A stretch of DNA of 64,000 nucleotides, taken from NCBI RefSeq assembly GCF_022669055.1, contig NZ_JAJMLW010000004.1:62001-126000 (forward strand). Direction: 5' to 3'. Below the pieces are notes generated by a model. The model was given only the letters and a program-made list of their open reading frames with translations, was not told the DNA's origin and did not search any database. The position numbers and the translations under genes were made by a program. Each line of letters opens with the position of its first letter. The first letter of the stretch is position 1. The stretch comes from Adlercreutzia faecimuris (GTDB taxonomy: Bacteria > Actinomycetota > Coriobacteriia > Coriobacteriales > Eggerthellaceae). Positions 16,793 through 26,211 of the stretch are shown piece by piece.

Positions 16793-17111
16793 GGTTCTGC
16801 TGCTGGACGACGCGATAGCCGACTTGCGGGATATCCGGCAGCATATCTACGAGGTGTCCCGGTCGCGGACGGTGGCGGACAAGTACCTGAAGCGGCTGCG
16901 CTACGGACTGCGCCACCTCGACTACACGGCCGAGGCCTGCCCGCGCTACCGCAGGGAGGACGGCGGGGAGACGCCCTACCGCTTCACGCCCCTCGGCCAC
17001 TACATCGCGTTCTTCATCGTGGAGGACGACGTGGTGAAGGTCGACCGCATCCTGCATTCCCGGCGTGACTTCGGGCGTGCTCTGGGCGGGAGCGGGTTGG
17101 GGTACAATTGA
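16779..17111 (+). CDS. RelE/ParE-superfamily toxin
   Basis: A 110-residue toxin with the ParE-like fold: an N-terminal helical hairpin (DAIADLRDIRQHIYE), then beta strands with YRRE, YRFTPLGHYIAFFIVEDDVVKVDRILHSRRDF. The last motif (V-x-R-I-L-H-x-R-R-D) is diagnostic of ParE/RelE proteins. Whether it acts on gyrase (ParE) or on ribosome-bound mRNA (RelE) cannot be decided; the RILHSRRD ending is common in ParE. The start overlaps the antitoxin end. Confidence 0.9.
   Translation: MRPREVLLLDDAIADLRDIRQHIYEVSRSRTVADKYLKRLRYGLRHLDYTAEACPRYRREDGGETPYRFTPLGHYIAFFIVEDDVVKVDRILHSRRDFGRALGGSGLGYN
17103..17108 (+). promoter_or_regulatory. -10 element of the TPR-protein gene
   Basis: TACAAT lies inside the end of the toxin gene, 53 nt before the GTG start of the next gene. 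Confidence 0.35.
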
Positions 17112-17161
17112 GGTGAGAAACGGGTGGCGCCCTGGGGCGCCTGGCTATTTGGAGCGCTATC

Positions 17162-20100
17162 GTGACGACTGGAGGCGGGGCCGCGGAGCCCCGCGTTTTC
17201 ACCATAGGCGGCCTGGCGGGGATGATCGGATCCTCGCGGCGCGTGCTGGAGGGGGCGCTGGCCCCCTTCCCCGGTGCGGCAGGGGATCCGGAGGGGCTGT
17301 TCGCCGAGCCGCTGGCCGAGGGTGGGGTGCTGCCGGGGCCCGGCAACGTGGTGGTGCGCCTGCCGGAGGTGCCCGTGTGTCCGCTGGGGCGGCCCATCGA
17401 GCCGGGAGCCGCCGTCGGCTGGGTGTGCGGCGCGCTGCCGGCGCCGTTCAGGGACGACCGCTACATCGTGGAGTTCACCGGGCGCAACGAGGTGCGCGTC
17501 CTGGCCTACCTCGACCGCTTCGGCCGGGTGTTCACCGCTGACGAGCCGAGCGAGGTGCCGCCCGCCCGCGTGCCCGACCTGGCCTTCGTGCGGGATGAGG
17601 AGGCGTCAGCGGGCGGGGATGAGGCCGGCTGGGTGGTCGTCAGCGCGGGCGGCGAGGAGCGCCGGGTGGCGCGCTACCGCGTGCGGAACGGCCGCTACGA
17701 CCTCTTCGACAGCTGGTACGGCTTCGGCGCGGCGGGCGAGGGGCTGGCGTATCCCGACGCGCTGGCCCGCGCCTACCTGGCCTGCGTCCACCGGCCGTCG
17801 ATCACGGGCACCCCCGTCCCCTCGAGCGGCCTGGGCTGCATCTTCGAGCTGCTGGGATCGTCCAACCCCGTGCGGGCGCTGCGGGCCGTGTGCCTGCTGG
17901 TCGAGCGCGCCCGCCGCGACCCGGCCCTGCGCCCGCCCGCGCTGGCGTCGCTTCTGGTGGCGTGGCTGGATGAGGCGGGCTTCACCGACCGGGTCAGCCG
18001 CGGTTGGCTCATCGGCGCCGACGCGGAGGGTCCGCTGCGACTCATCCGCACGCGCCGCTACGCCGACACGTTCTACCTGGCCGTGAGCGACGAGGACGCG
18101 GGGGTGCCCGAGCAGACGGTGTGGGCGGTGGAGTCGGCGCTCAACCGGTTCCTGCTGCTGGCCGACGCCCTGGGCGAGCGCGCCGCCGTGGCCGACGAGG
18201 CCGAGTGCGCCCGCTGGGACGAGGGGCTGCGTCGCGCCCTCGTGGATCAGGCGGCCGACGCAGCGTGCCCCGCGGACGCGGAGGCGCCCGAGCCGGCGGG
18301 GGAGTGGGCGGCCCGCGTGGCCGTCGCCGAGGCGATGGAGCACCTGCGGGTGCCCGTGCGCTTCCAGGCGGCGTTCGACCTGGACGTGGCCGAGCCCGGC
18401 GCGGCCGCCTTCCTGCTGACGGCGCCCGGCGCCGCGCTCATGCCGGCGCGCCGCTATGATGCGGAATCCGGGTGCTGGGCCGAGCAGCCGCCGGCGGCGC
18501 GTGAGGCCGAGGCCCGCGCCTACGCGGCGCGCCTGGGCATCGCGCTGGCGGCATCGGCCTTCGCGGCCAGCCGTGCTATCGACGAGGTGATGGTGACGGC
18601 GGTGCCGCTGCTGGGCGACGCGGACACGGCCGCGGCCGCCGCGGGCGACGCGGGCGAGGGAGCCGCGGACGGGGAGGGGAGGCTCTCCTGGTCGGAGGCC
18701 GCTGCGCTCGCCCTGGCGGCGGACGACGCGCTGGCGGCCGCGGCGGACGCGCCCGGGCCGGCGGCAGATGGCCCCTTCTTCTACCAGGTCGTCTTCGACC
18801 GCGCCCGTTTCACGGGCGGCGCCTACCGCGATGCCGCCGCGAGCGACCCGCTGGGCTTCCTCGCGTCCTTCGGCGCCGTGACAGACGCGGGGCTCGCCGC
18901 CGCGAGCCCGGCCGCGGCTGTTTCCGACGCTGCCGCGTCTGGTGTCGCCGCGGACGCGGGCGTTCCGGTCGCCGCCGTCCCGGACGCGGGCGTTTCGGGC
19001 GTCCCGGTCGCAGGCGTCCCCGCCGCCCCGGCCCCGGCCCTGCGCGACCCCTTCGCCCTGCTGCTCGATCGCCCCTCCCGCGCGGTGCGCGAGGCCGCGC
19101 CTGAGAGTGCCGATGCGCCGCTCACGGCCGACCAGCAGCGGGCCCTGGGCGCGCGCTCGGCCCGCGACCTGCGCGTCACCTACGACGGCGTGCTGCGGAG
19201 CACGGCCGACGAGCTGGTCGGCGCCGTGGCGGGGGCGGCCTCGGTGCAGGAGGCCATCCACCGGGTGATGGCGGCCCAGGACGCGACGGGCGACCCGCTG
19301 GTCTACCAGGGCTGCACGCGGCTGATGACGGCGCTCACTCAGGGCAGCGTTGCCCTGCACGACCGCACGGGCCTGCGCGCCGCCCTCGTCGGCGACGACC
19401 CCCTGGCCGAGGCCGTCGCCCGCGCTCGGGGCGCCCTGCCCGCCGACCCCCGCAAGGCGGCGGACATCCTGGCCGAGGCGCTGGCCGAGGCGGAGTCGGG
19501 CGCGCGCTTCGCCGACACGGCCGAGGCGGTCCACCGCTTCTTCGACGGCTACGCGTCGCGCCTGGCCTACAACCTGGCCGGCCCCGACGACGGCCGCGAG
19601 GTGGAGCTCGTGCCGCCCTCGCTCGTGCTGTGCTACCTGGACGCCATCAACCTGCTCGACGAGTCCTTCGCGCAGTCGGAGGCGGCGGTGGCCTATGGGC
19701 GCCGCTGCATCGAGCTGGCGCCCACCTTCTCGCTGGCGTACCGCCGCTGCGCGCGGGCCTACATGCTGGTGGGCGACCTGGAGAGCGCCGCCGACCTGCT
19801 CGTGCGCTGCCTGGCCTTCACCACCTCCTCCGACGAGATCGCCATGGCCTACTATCAGCTGGCCTACGTGGAGTGGAAGGCGGGCCGCGCGCGGGAGGGG
19901 CTGGCGTGCTACTGCAAGTCGATCATGGCGTCGCCGGTGTACGCGCCCCAGGCGTCGGTCGAGCTGCACGAGCTCATGCGCGAGGAGGGGCTCGACCTGC
20001 CGCCGCGCGACCAGGTGGACGACGTGCTGGACGCCGCCGGCATCCCCGTGGCGCCGGTGGGCGACCGCCTGGTGGAGCTGGAGGCTGCCTTGCGCGCGGC

Positions 20101-20218
20101 CGTCGACGCCAACCTGTTCGCCGTGGGCCGCTCGCTTCTGGCCGCCTACCTGCAGCATCGTCCCGACGACGCGCTGGCCGGCGTCCTGCGCTCGCTCGGC
20201 GGCCATGCGGCCAGCTAG
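17162..20218 (+). CDS. large TPR-containing protein of unknown function
   Basis: A 1018-residue protein that I do not recognise as a named family. The N-terminal 400 residues are a mixed fold without motif matches. A middle part (about residues 480-660) is an Ala/Asp-rich low-complexity segment with short repeats (AGVPVA, DAGVSGVP). The C-terminal 250 residues contain two to three TPR-like helical repeats (AAVAYGRRCIELAPTFSLAYRR, AYYQLAYVEWKAGRAREGLACY). No signal peptide or membrane helix is visible, so it is probably cytoplasmic. The start is GTG with GGAG 7 nt upstream. hisS follows with its own promoter. A scaffold role is only a guess. Confidence 0.75.
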   Translation: MTTGGGAAEPRVFTIGGLAGMIGSSRRVLEGALAPFPGAAGDPEGLFAEPLAEGGVLPGPGNVVVRLPEVPVCPLGRPIEPGAAVGWVCGALPAPFRDDRYIVEFTGRNEVRVLAYLDRFGRVFTADEPSEVPPARVPDLAFVRDEEASAGGDEAGWVVVSAGGEERRVARYRVRNGRYDLFDSWYGFGAAGEGLAYPDALARAYLACVHRPSITGTPVPSSGLGCIFELLGSSNPVRALRAVCLLVERARRDPALRPPALASLLVAWLDEAGFTDRVSRGWLIGADAEGPLRLIRTRRYADTFYLAVSDEDAGVPEQTVWAVESALNRFLLLADALGERAAVADEAECARWDEGLRRALVDQAADAACPADAEAPEPAGEWAARVAVAEAMEHLRVPVRFQAAFDLDVAEPGAAAFLLTAPGAALMPARRYDAESGCWAEQPPAAREAEARAYAARLGIALAASAFAASRAIDEVMVTAVPLLGDADTAAAAAGDAGEGAADGEGRLSWSEAAALALAADDALAAAADAPGPAADGPFFYQVVFDRARFTGGAYRDAAASDPLGFLASFGAVTDAGLAAASPAAAVSDAAASGVAADAGVPVAAVPDAGVSGVPVAGVPAAPAPALRDPFALLLDRPSRAVREAAPESADAPLTADQQRALGARSARDLRVTYDGVLRSTADELVGAVAGAASVQEAIHRVMAAQDATGDPLVYQGCTRLMTALTQGSVALHDRTGLRAALVGDDPLAEAVARARGALPADPRKAADILAEALAEAESGARFADTAEAVHRFFDGYASRLAYNLAGPDDGREVELVPPSLVLCYLDAINLLDESFAQSEAAVAYGRRCIELAPTFSLAYRRCARAYMLVGDLESAADLLVRCLAFTTSSDEIAMAYYQLAYVEWKAGRAREGLACYCKSIMASPVYAPQASVELHELMREEGLDLPPRDQVDDVLDAAGIPVAPVGDRLVELEAALRAAVDANLFAVGRSLLAAYLQHRPDDALAGVLRSLGGHAAS

Positions 20219-20252
20219 CCCCCGCGGCCCGGCCCCCGCCTTCGCCTTGCGC

Positions 20253-20258
20253 TACAAT
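20253..20258 (+). promoter_or_regulatory. -10 element of hisS
   Basis: TACAAT, 57 nt before the hisS ATG. The short leader has no T-box features. Confidence 0.4.
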
Positions 20259-20314
20259 AACTCGCGGTCAATCGCCGGCTGAGCGCCGCAACCGCCTACA
20301 GGAAAGAAGGAACC

Positions 20315-21628
20315 ATGGCCATCCAAGCACCCGAGGGAACCCGCGACCTGCTGCCCGACGAGGCGCTGTTCTGGACGCGCTTCAAGGACACGGCCGCCGA
20401 GGTGTTCGGCCGCTACGGCTACGTGCTGGTGGAGACGCCCGTCATCGAGCAGACCGAGCTGTTCGTGCGCGGCATCGGCGAGGCCACCGACGTGGTGTCC
20501 AAGGAGATGTTCACCGCCGTGTCGGGCGAGAACCTCAAGCGGCTGCTGGATGGCGGAGCCATCAAGGCCAAGAGCCGCCTGTCGCTGCGCCCCGAGGGCA
20601 CGGCCGGCGTCGTGCGCGCCGTGGTGCAGCACGACCTGGTGCCCCAGGGGGCCGCGCCCGCCAAGCTCATGTACGCGGGCCCGATGTTCCGCGCCGAGCG
20701 CCCGCAGAAGGGCCGCCAGCGCCAGTTCAACCAGGTGGGCGTGGAATGCCTGGGCGCCGAGGCGCCCTCCATCGACGCCGAGGCCATCATCATGCTCATG
20801 CGCTTCTTCGAGAAGGTGGGCATCCCCGCGTCCTCGATGGAGCTGCTGGTCAACTCCATGGGCTGCGAGAAGTGCCGCCCCGCCTATCGCGACCTGGTGC
20901 GCGCCTACATGGACGAGCACGCCGACGAGCTCTGCGAGACGTGCATGACGCGCGCCGCGGTGAACCCCCTGCGCGCCTTCGACTGCAAGAACGAGCAGTG
21001 CGCCGCCGTCATGGCGGGCGCCCCGAAGATCACCGACCATCTGTGCGACGACTGCCGCGAGCACTACGCGGCCGTGCGCGAGTTGCTCGACGGCGCCGGC
21101 GTTCCCTACGTCGAGGAGCCCAAACTGGTGCGCGGGCTCGACTACTACACGCGCACCGTCTTCGAGGTGCAGGTGGTCGACGGCCTGGGCAGCCAGAACG
21201 CCATCGGCGGCGGCGGGCGCTACGACAAGCTGGCCGAGGAGGTGGGCGGCCGGCCCACGCCGGGCCTCGGCTTCGCTCTGGGCTACGAGCGCTGCCTGAT
21301 GGCGCTCGAGGCCGCCGGCGTCGAGCTGCCGCGCGCCCAGCGCTGCGACCTGTTCGTGGCCTGCGTGGACGACAGCGTGCGCGCCTCGGCGTTCGGGCTC
21401 GTGCAGGCCTGCCGCGACGCGGGCATCGTCTGCGAGATGGACCACCAGGGCCGCAGCCTCAAGAGCCAGTTCAAGCTGGCCGACAAGCTGGGCGCCGCCC
21501 GCGTGGCCGTCCTGGGCCCCGACGAGCTGGCCGAGGGCGCCTGCACCCTGCGCGACATGGCCGCCCACGAGGAGGCCCGCGTCAAGCTGGCCGACGTCCC
21601 CGAGGAGATGCACCGGGTGTTCCTGTAG
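20315..21628 (+). CDS. hisS: histidine--tRNA ligase
   Basis: A 437-residue class II aminoacyl-tRNA synthetase. Motif 1 is at the N-terminal APEGTRDLLPDE/ETPVIEQTELF region, motif 2 is FRAERPQKGRQRQFNQVG, and the histidine-specific signatures LVRGLDYYTRTVFEV and GGGGRYDKL are intact. The C-terminal 95 residues are the anticodon-binding domain. A Cys pair (CEKC, CETC) in the insertion domain resembles a zinc site. The ATG at 20315 follows AGGAAAGAAGGAACC. Confidence 0.96.
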   Translation: MAIQAPEGTRDLLPDEALFWTRFKDTAAEVFGRYGYVLVETPVIEQTELFVRGIGEATDVVSKEMFTAVSGENLKRLLDGGAIKAKSRLSLRPEGTAGVVRAVVQHDLVPQGAAPAKLMYAGPMFRAERPQKGRQRQFNQVGVECLGAEAPSIDAEAIIMLMRFFEKVGIPASSMELLVNSMGCEKCRPAYRDLVRAYMDEHADELCETCMTRAAVNPLRAFDCKNEQCAAVMAGAPKITDHLCDDCREHYAAVRELLDGAGVPYVEEPKLVRGLDYYTRTVFEVQVVDGLGSQNAIGGGGRYDKLAEEVGGRPTPGLGFALGYERCLMALEAAGVELPRAQRCDLFVACVDDSVRASAFGLVQACRDAGIVCEMDHQGRSLKSQFKLADKLGAARVAVLGPDELAEGACTLRDMAAHEEARVKLADVPEEMHRVFL

Positions 21629-21764
21629 CCGCCCCGGCCGCGCCGCCCCGTGCCTGTCCCAGCCGCGCCGCGCGTCCCACGTCCCGCGTCCCGCCGCGCT
21701 CCGGCTGCCGCGTCTCCCGGCGTCCGCCGCCCGTCGCGCCCCATCGGCGGGAGGGGGGCCGCCC

Positions 21765-21958
21765 GGTGGACAAAAAACGGCGATCTCGCAGGTCTTCGCG
21801 AGGTGACGGCGCGGCGTCGGGAAATACGCCGTGCGTAACCCCAGGTCATGATTATCCTCTTTTGCGATAATCGCGAGCGGCGCCTTCTCGGTCCTCGTTT
21901 TTCCTGCGAGATCGCCGTTTTTTGTCCACCCAAATGCGAGATCGCGGATTTTTGTCCA
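21765..21958. repeat. MITE-like element with 28-bp perfect terminal inverted repeats
   Basis: The arms 21765-21792 and 21903-21930 are exact inverse complements. They contain GACAAAAAACGGCGATCTCG and flank about 110 bp without coding potential. A second, shorter direct copy of the right arm (TGCGAGATCGCGGATTTTTG) follows at 21935-21958. It sits between hisS and the sirtuin gene, inside a GC-rich gap of about 390 bp whose first 130 bases show nothing else. It is probably a non-autonomous repeat family. Confidence 0.8.
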
Positions 21959-22019
21959 TCGGGCATGGCGTATGGTGGGGGCAGGCAAGGTGACGGCCCC
22001 GTGCGAGAGGGAGGCGGCA

Positions 22020-22817
22020 ATGGATGGCAGGGAGGAAGCCCGACGCTTGGGAGCGGACGCGGGCGACGAGGCGGGCGCGCTGCCCCCGGAGGCGGCGACG
22101 CTGCGGCGGTGGATCGGCGAGTGCCGGCCGGGCGGCATGGTGTTCTTCGGCGGCGCGGGCGTGTCGACCGAGAGCGGCATCCCCGACTTCCGCAGCGCGG
22201 GCGGCCTGTATTCCCAGCGCTACCCCCATCCGCCGGAGAAGATGGTCTCGCGCAGCTTCTTCGACGCGCACCCGCGCGAGTTCTACGAGTTCTACTTCGA
22301 CCGCATGATCGCGCCGGACGCCCGGCCCAACCAGGCGCACCGCAAGCTCGCCGAGCTCGAGCGCGCGGGCACGTGCGCGGCGGTCATCACGCAGAATATC
22401 GACGGGCTCCACCAGGCGGCCGGCAGCCGGCGCGTGCTGGAGCTCCATGGCAGCGTGCACCGCAATCGCTGCACGGGCTGCGGCGCCGCCTTCGACCTGG
22501 CCCTGATGCAGGCGCTCCACGAGGAGGCCCCCGACGGCGTGCCGCGCTGCCCGCGATGCGGCGCCGTGGTGAAGCCGGACGTGGTGCTCTACGAGGAGCC
22601 GCTCGACGGGCGCATCCTGGAGGAGGCGGTGCGCGCCATCGCCGCGGCCGATCTGCTGGTGGTGGCGGGCACGTCGCTGGTGGTGTACCCGGCCGCGGGG
22701 CTGCTGCAGTACTTCAGCGGCGACCACCTGGCCATCGTGAACCTGGCGCCCACCGACGCCGACCGCCACGCCGACCTCTGCGTCCCCGCCAAGGTGGGCG
22801 AGGTGCTCGCCTTCTAG
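22020..22817 (+). CDS. NAD-dependent protein deacylase (sirtuin)
   Basis: A 265-residue SIR2-family enzyme that removes acyl groups from lysines using NAD. The NAD-binding motif GAGVSTESGIPDFRS is near residue 45, TQNIDGLH near residue 122, and the catalytic His sits in ELHGSVHRNRC. Zinc ligands are the CTGC and CPRC pairs (near 151/154 and 177/180). VAGTSLVVYPAAG and the final IVNLAPTDAD match class U/III bacterial sirtuins. The Tyr/Arg pair typical of desuccinylases is not obvious, so deacetylation is the best guess. The ATG at 22020 follows GAGGGAGG; the frame is open to 21972. Confidence 0.95.
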   Translation: MDGREEARRLGADAGDEAGALPPEAATLRRWIGECRPGGMVFFGGAGVSTESGIPDFRSAGGLYSQRYPHPPEKMVSRSFFDAHPREFYEFYFDRMIAPDARPNQAHRKLAELERAGTCAAVITQNIDGLHQAAGSRRVLELHGSVHRNRCTGCGAAFDLALMQALHEEAPDGVPRCPRCGAVVKPDVVLYEEPLDGRILEEAVRAIAAADLLVVAGTSLVVYPAAGLLQYFSGDHLAIVNLAPTDADRHADLCVPAKVGEVLAF

Positions 22818-23134
22818 GCGGCGTCCCGCGCGCCTGGGCTCGTGCGCGCCTAGGCCGGCCGCATCCCGCGCCTCCGAGGTCGCGCCTCGTGCCCCGTGCG
22901 CCTGCGCTCGCCCCGCCCTTTGCGCCCTGCGCGCCTGGGCCGGCGCCATCCCGCGCGCCTGCCCATCGCTAGCTGCGTGGAGGTTTGCCCCATTCGGGCG
23001 CGCGTCCTGCCGCTCGCGCGCGGGCGCGGTACAATAACGCAGTTTGCGCGATCAGGCCGCTTGGGCTGTCGCGCCCCCAGGGGCGGCGGCTCGCGCGGCA
23101 GGCAGGATACCCGGTTCCAAGGAGAGACGCCGTC
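22818..23134 (+). promoter_or_regulatory. intergenic region and promoter of aspS
   Basis: The first 200 bases are C-rich and contain a degenerate duplication of about 30 bp (around 22846-22876 and 22926-22957). A TACAAT -10 lies at 23030-23035, giving an aspS leader of about 95 nt that holds GC-rich inverted repeats but no recognised riboswitch or T-box. Confidence 0.4.
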
Positions 23135-24913
<1,779 letters not shown>

Positions 24914-24933
24914 GCGCCCGCGACAGCAGCCGA

Positions 24934-24968
24934 GAGGGCCCCGCCGGCATCGCGCCCGCGGGGCCCTC
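24934..24968 (+). terminator. hairpin terminator after aspS
   Basis: A perfect 11-bp stem GAGGGCCCCGC (24934-24944) with 24958-24968. No T-run follows, so strength is uncertain. Confidence 0.55.
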
Positions 24969-25106
24969 GTGCGTCCGGGGAAGGCGACGGCCGCTGGGCG
25001 GCCGCCGCGACGCCCGCCCGATGGCGCGGGCGCCCTGTATTTCCTCCCAGTCGTGGGTTTTTGGTTCGCGCGGGGCGGCGCGGTCGCGCGGGGCGGCGGG
25101 TTCCCC

Positions 25107-25112
25107 TATACT
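25107..25112 (+). promoter_or_regulatory. -10 element of the SRP RNA gene
   Basis: TATACT ends 18 nt before the predicted 5' end of the SRP RNA. Confidence 0.55.
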
Positions 25113-25130
25113 TGGGCGTTACAAGTTCGA

Positions 25131-25235
25131 GTGCCTCGAATGGGTATGGGCGGCGCCATGTTCCGAACCTGGTCAGGTCCGGGAGGAAGCAGCCATAAGG
25201 GACCGCTGACGAGCGCCCATGCCTATTCGGGGCAC
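25131..25235 (+). ncRNA. ffs: signal recognition particle RNA, small bacterial (4.5S) type
   Basis: The universally conserved SRP domain IV is readable: GTTCCGAACCTGGTCAGGTC, then CCGGGAGGAAGCAGCC with the GGAA tetraloop. The flanks pair as a long hairpin (GTGCC...ATGGGCG with CGCCCAT...GGCAC), which sets the ends at about 25131 and 25235. TTTTCTG follows directly as the terminator. The RNA binds Ffh and targets membrane proteins. It lies ahead of dnaX, ybaB and recR, as scr does in Bacillus. Confidence 0.96.
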
Positions 25236-25257
25236 TTTTCTGTATGAAAGGCGCCTC

Positions 25258-26208
25258 ATGGGAATCATCGAGTTCTTCGTCAACCTGCTCAAGGATCCGC
25301 GCGGGTTCATCGCCGCGTGGATCATCGCGCTGGGGCCGGTGTGGGTGTACACGCCGCTGTTCCTCATCGTGTTCATCGAGACGGGCCTCGTGTTCTTCCC
25401 CTTCCTGCCGGGCGACTCGCTGCTGTTCGCAGCGGGCGTGTTCTCGGCCGACGGCGGCGGCCTCAACCTGGGGGCGACGCTCGTCGTGTTCTACGCGGCG
25501 GCCATCCTGGGCAACACGTCCAACTACTGGATCGCGCGGTTCTTCGGCGCGCGCATCATCGATTCGGGCAAGGTGAAGGCGCTCACCCCCGAGCGCATGG
25601 CCAAGCTCGACCACTTCTTCGACCGCTACGGCGGCCTGACCATCATCATCACGCGCTTCATGCCGTTCTTCCGCACGTTCGCCCCCTTCATCGCGGGCAC
25701 CGGGCACATGCACTTCGGGAAGTTCACCCTGTTCAACTGCATCGGCGGCATCGCGTGGGTGAGCCTGTTCGTGCTGGTGGGCTACTTCTTCGGCGGCGTG
25801 CCGTTCGTGCAGGATCACTTCGAGGTGATCGTGCTCGGCATCGTGGCCGTGTCGGTGGCGCCGGCCGTCATCGGCGCGGTGAAGGCGGCGATGAGCGCCC
25901 GCCGCGCGAAGGCGGGCGACCCGGTGGCCCAGGCCGAGGAGCGCGTGAGCGACGCGGAATACGAGCGCGAGCTGGTGCGCGAGAAGGTGCGCCGCGCCGA
26001 GGCCGAGGCCAAGGAGCAGGCCCGCGAGGCCGTCGCCGCCGAGCGGCGGGCCGCGGAGGACGCCGAGCGCGAGGCGCGCGCCGCCGCCGATGACGCACGC
26101 GAGGCCGCGGAGGCCGTCGAGCCGGTCGCGCCCGAGGCGTCGGGCGACCAGGATGCGGAAGTCGTGCCGGATGCTCGCCCGGCGCGACGCGAGAACGAGG
26201 AGGCGTAG
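25258..26208 (+). CDS. DedA-family membrane protein with acidic coiled-coil tail
   Basis: A 316-residue protein. Residues 1-215 are a DedA/SNARE-associated domain with about five membrane segments and the family signatures FLPGDSLLFAAG, NYWIARFFG and ITRFMPFFRTFAPFIAG. DedA proteins are lipid flippases or scramblases, some handling undecaprenyl phosphate. The last 100 residues are a highly charged Glu/Arg/Ala helical tail, not typical of the family and probably cytoplasmic. I chose the ATG at 25258, 23 nt after the SRP RNA, with GAAAGG upstream. dnaX begins 3 nt after the stop, so the two are coupled. Confidence 0.9.
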   Translation: MGIIEFFVNLLKDPRGFIAAWIIALGPVWVYTPLFLIVFIETGLVFFPFLPGDSLLFAAGVFSADGGGLNLGATLVVFYAAAILGNTSNYWIARFFGARIIDSGKVKALTPERMAKLDHFFDRYGGLTIIITRFMPFFRTFAPFIAGTGHMHFGKFTLFNCIGGIAWVSLFVLVGYFFGGVPFVQDHFEVIVLGIVAVSVAPAVIGAVKAAMSARRAKAGDPVAQAEERVSDAEYERELVREKVRRAEAEAKEQAREAVAAERRAAEDAEREARAAADDAREAAEAVEPVAPEASGDQDAEVVPDARPARRENEEA

Positions 26209-26211
26209 GCC

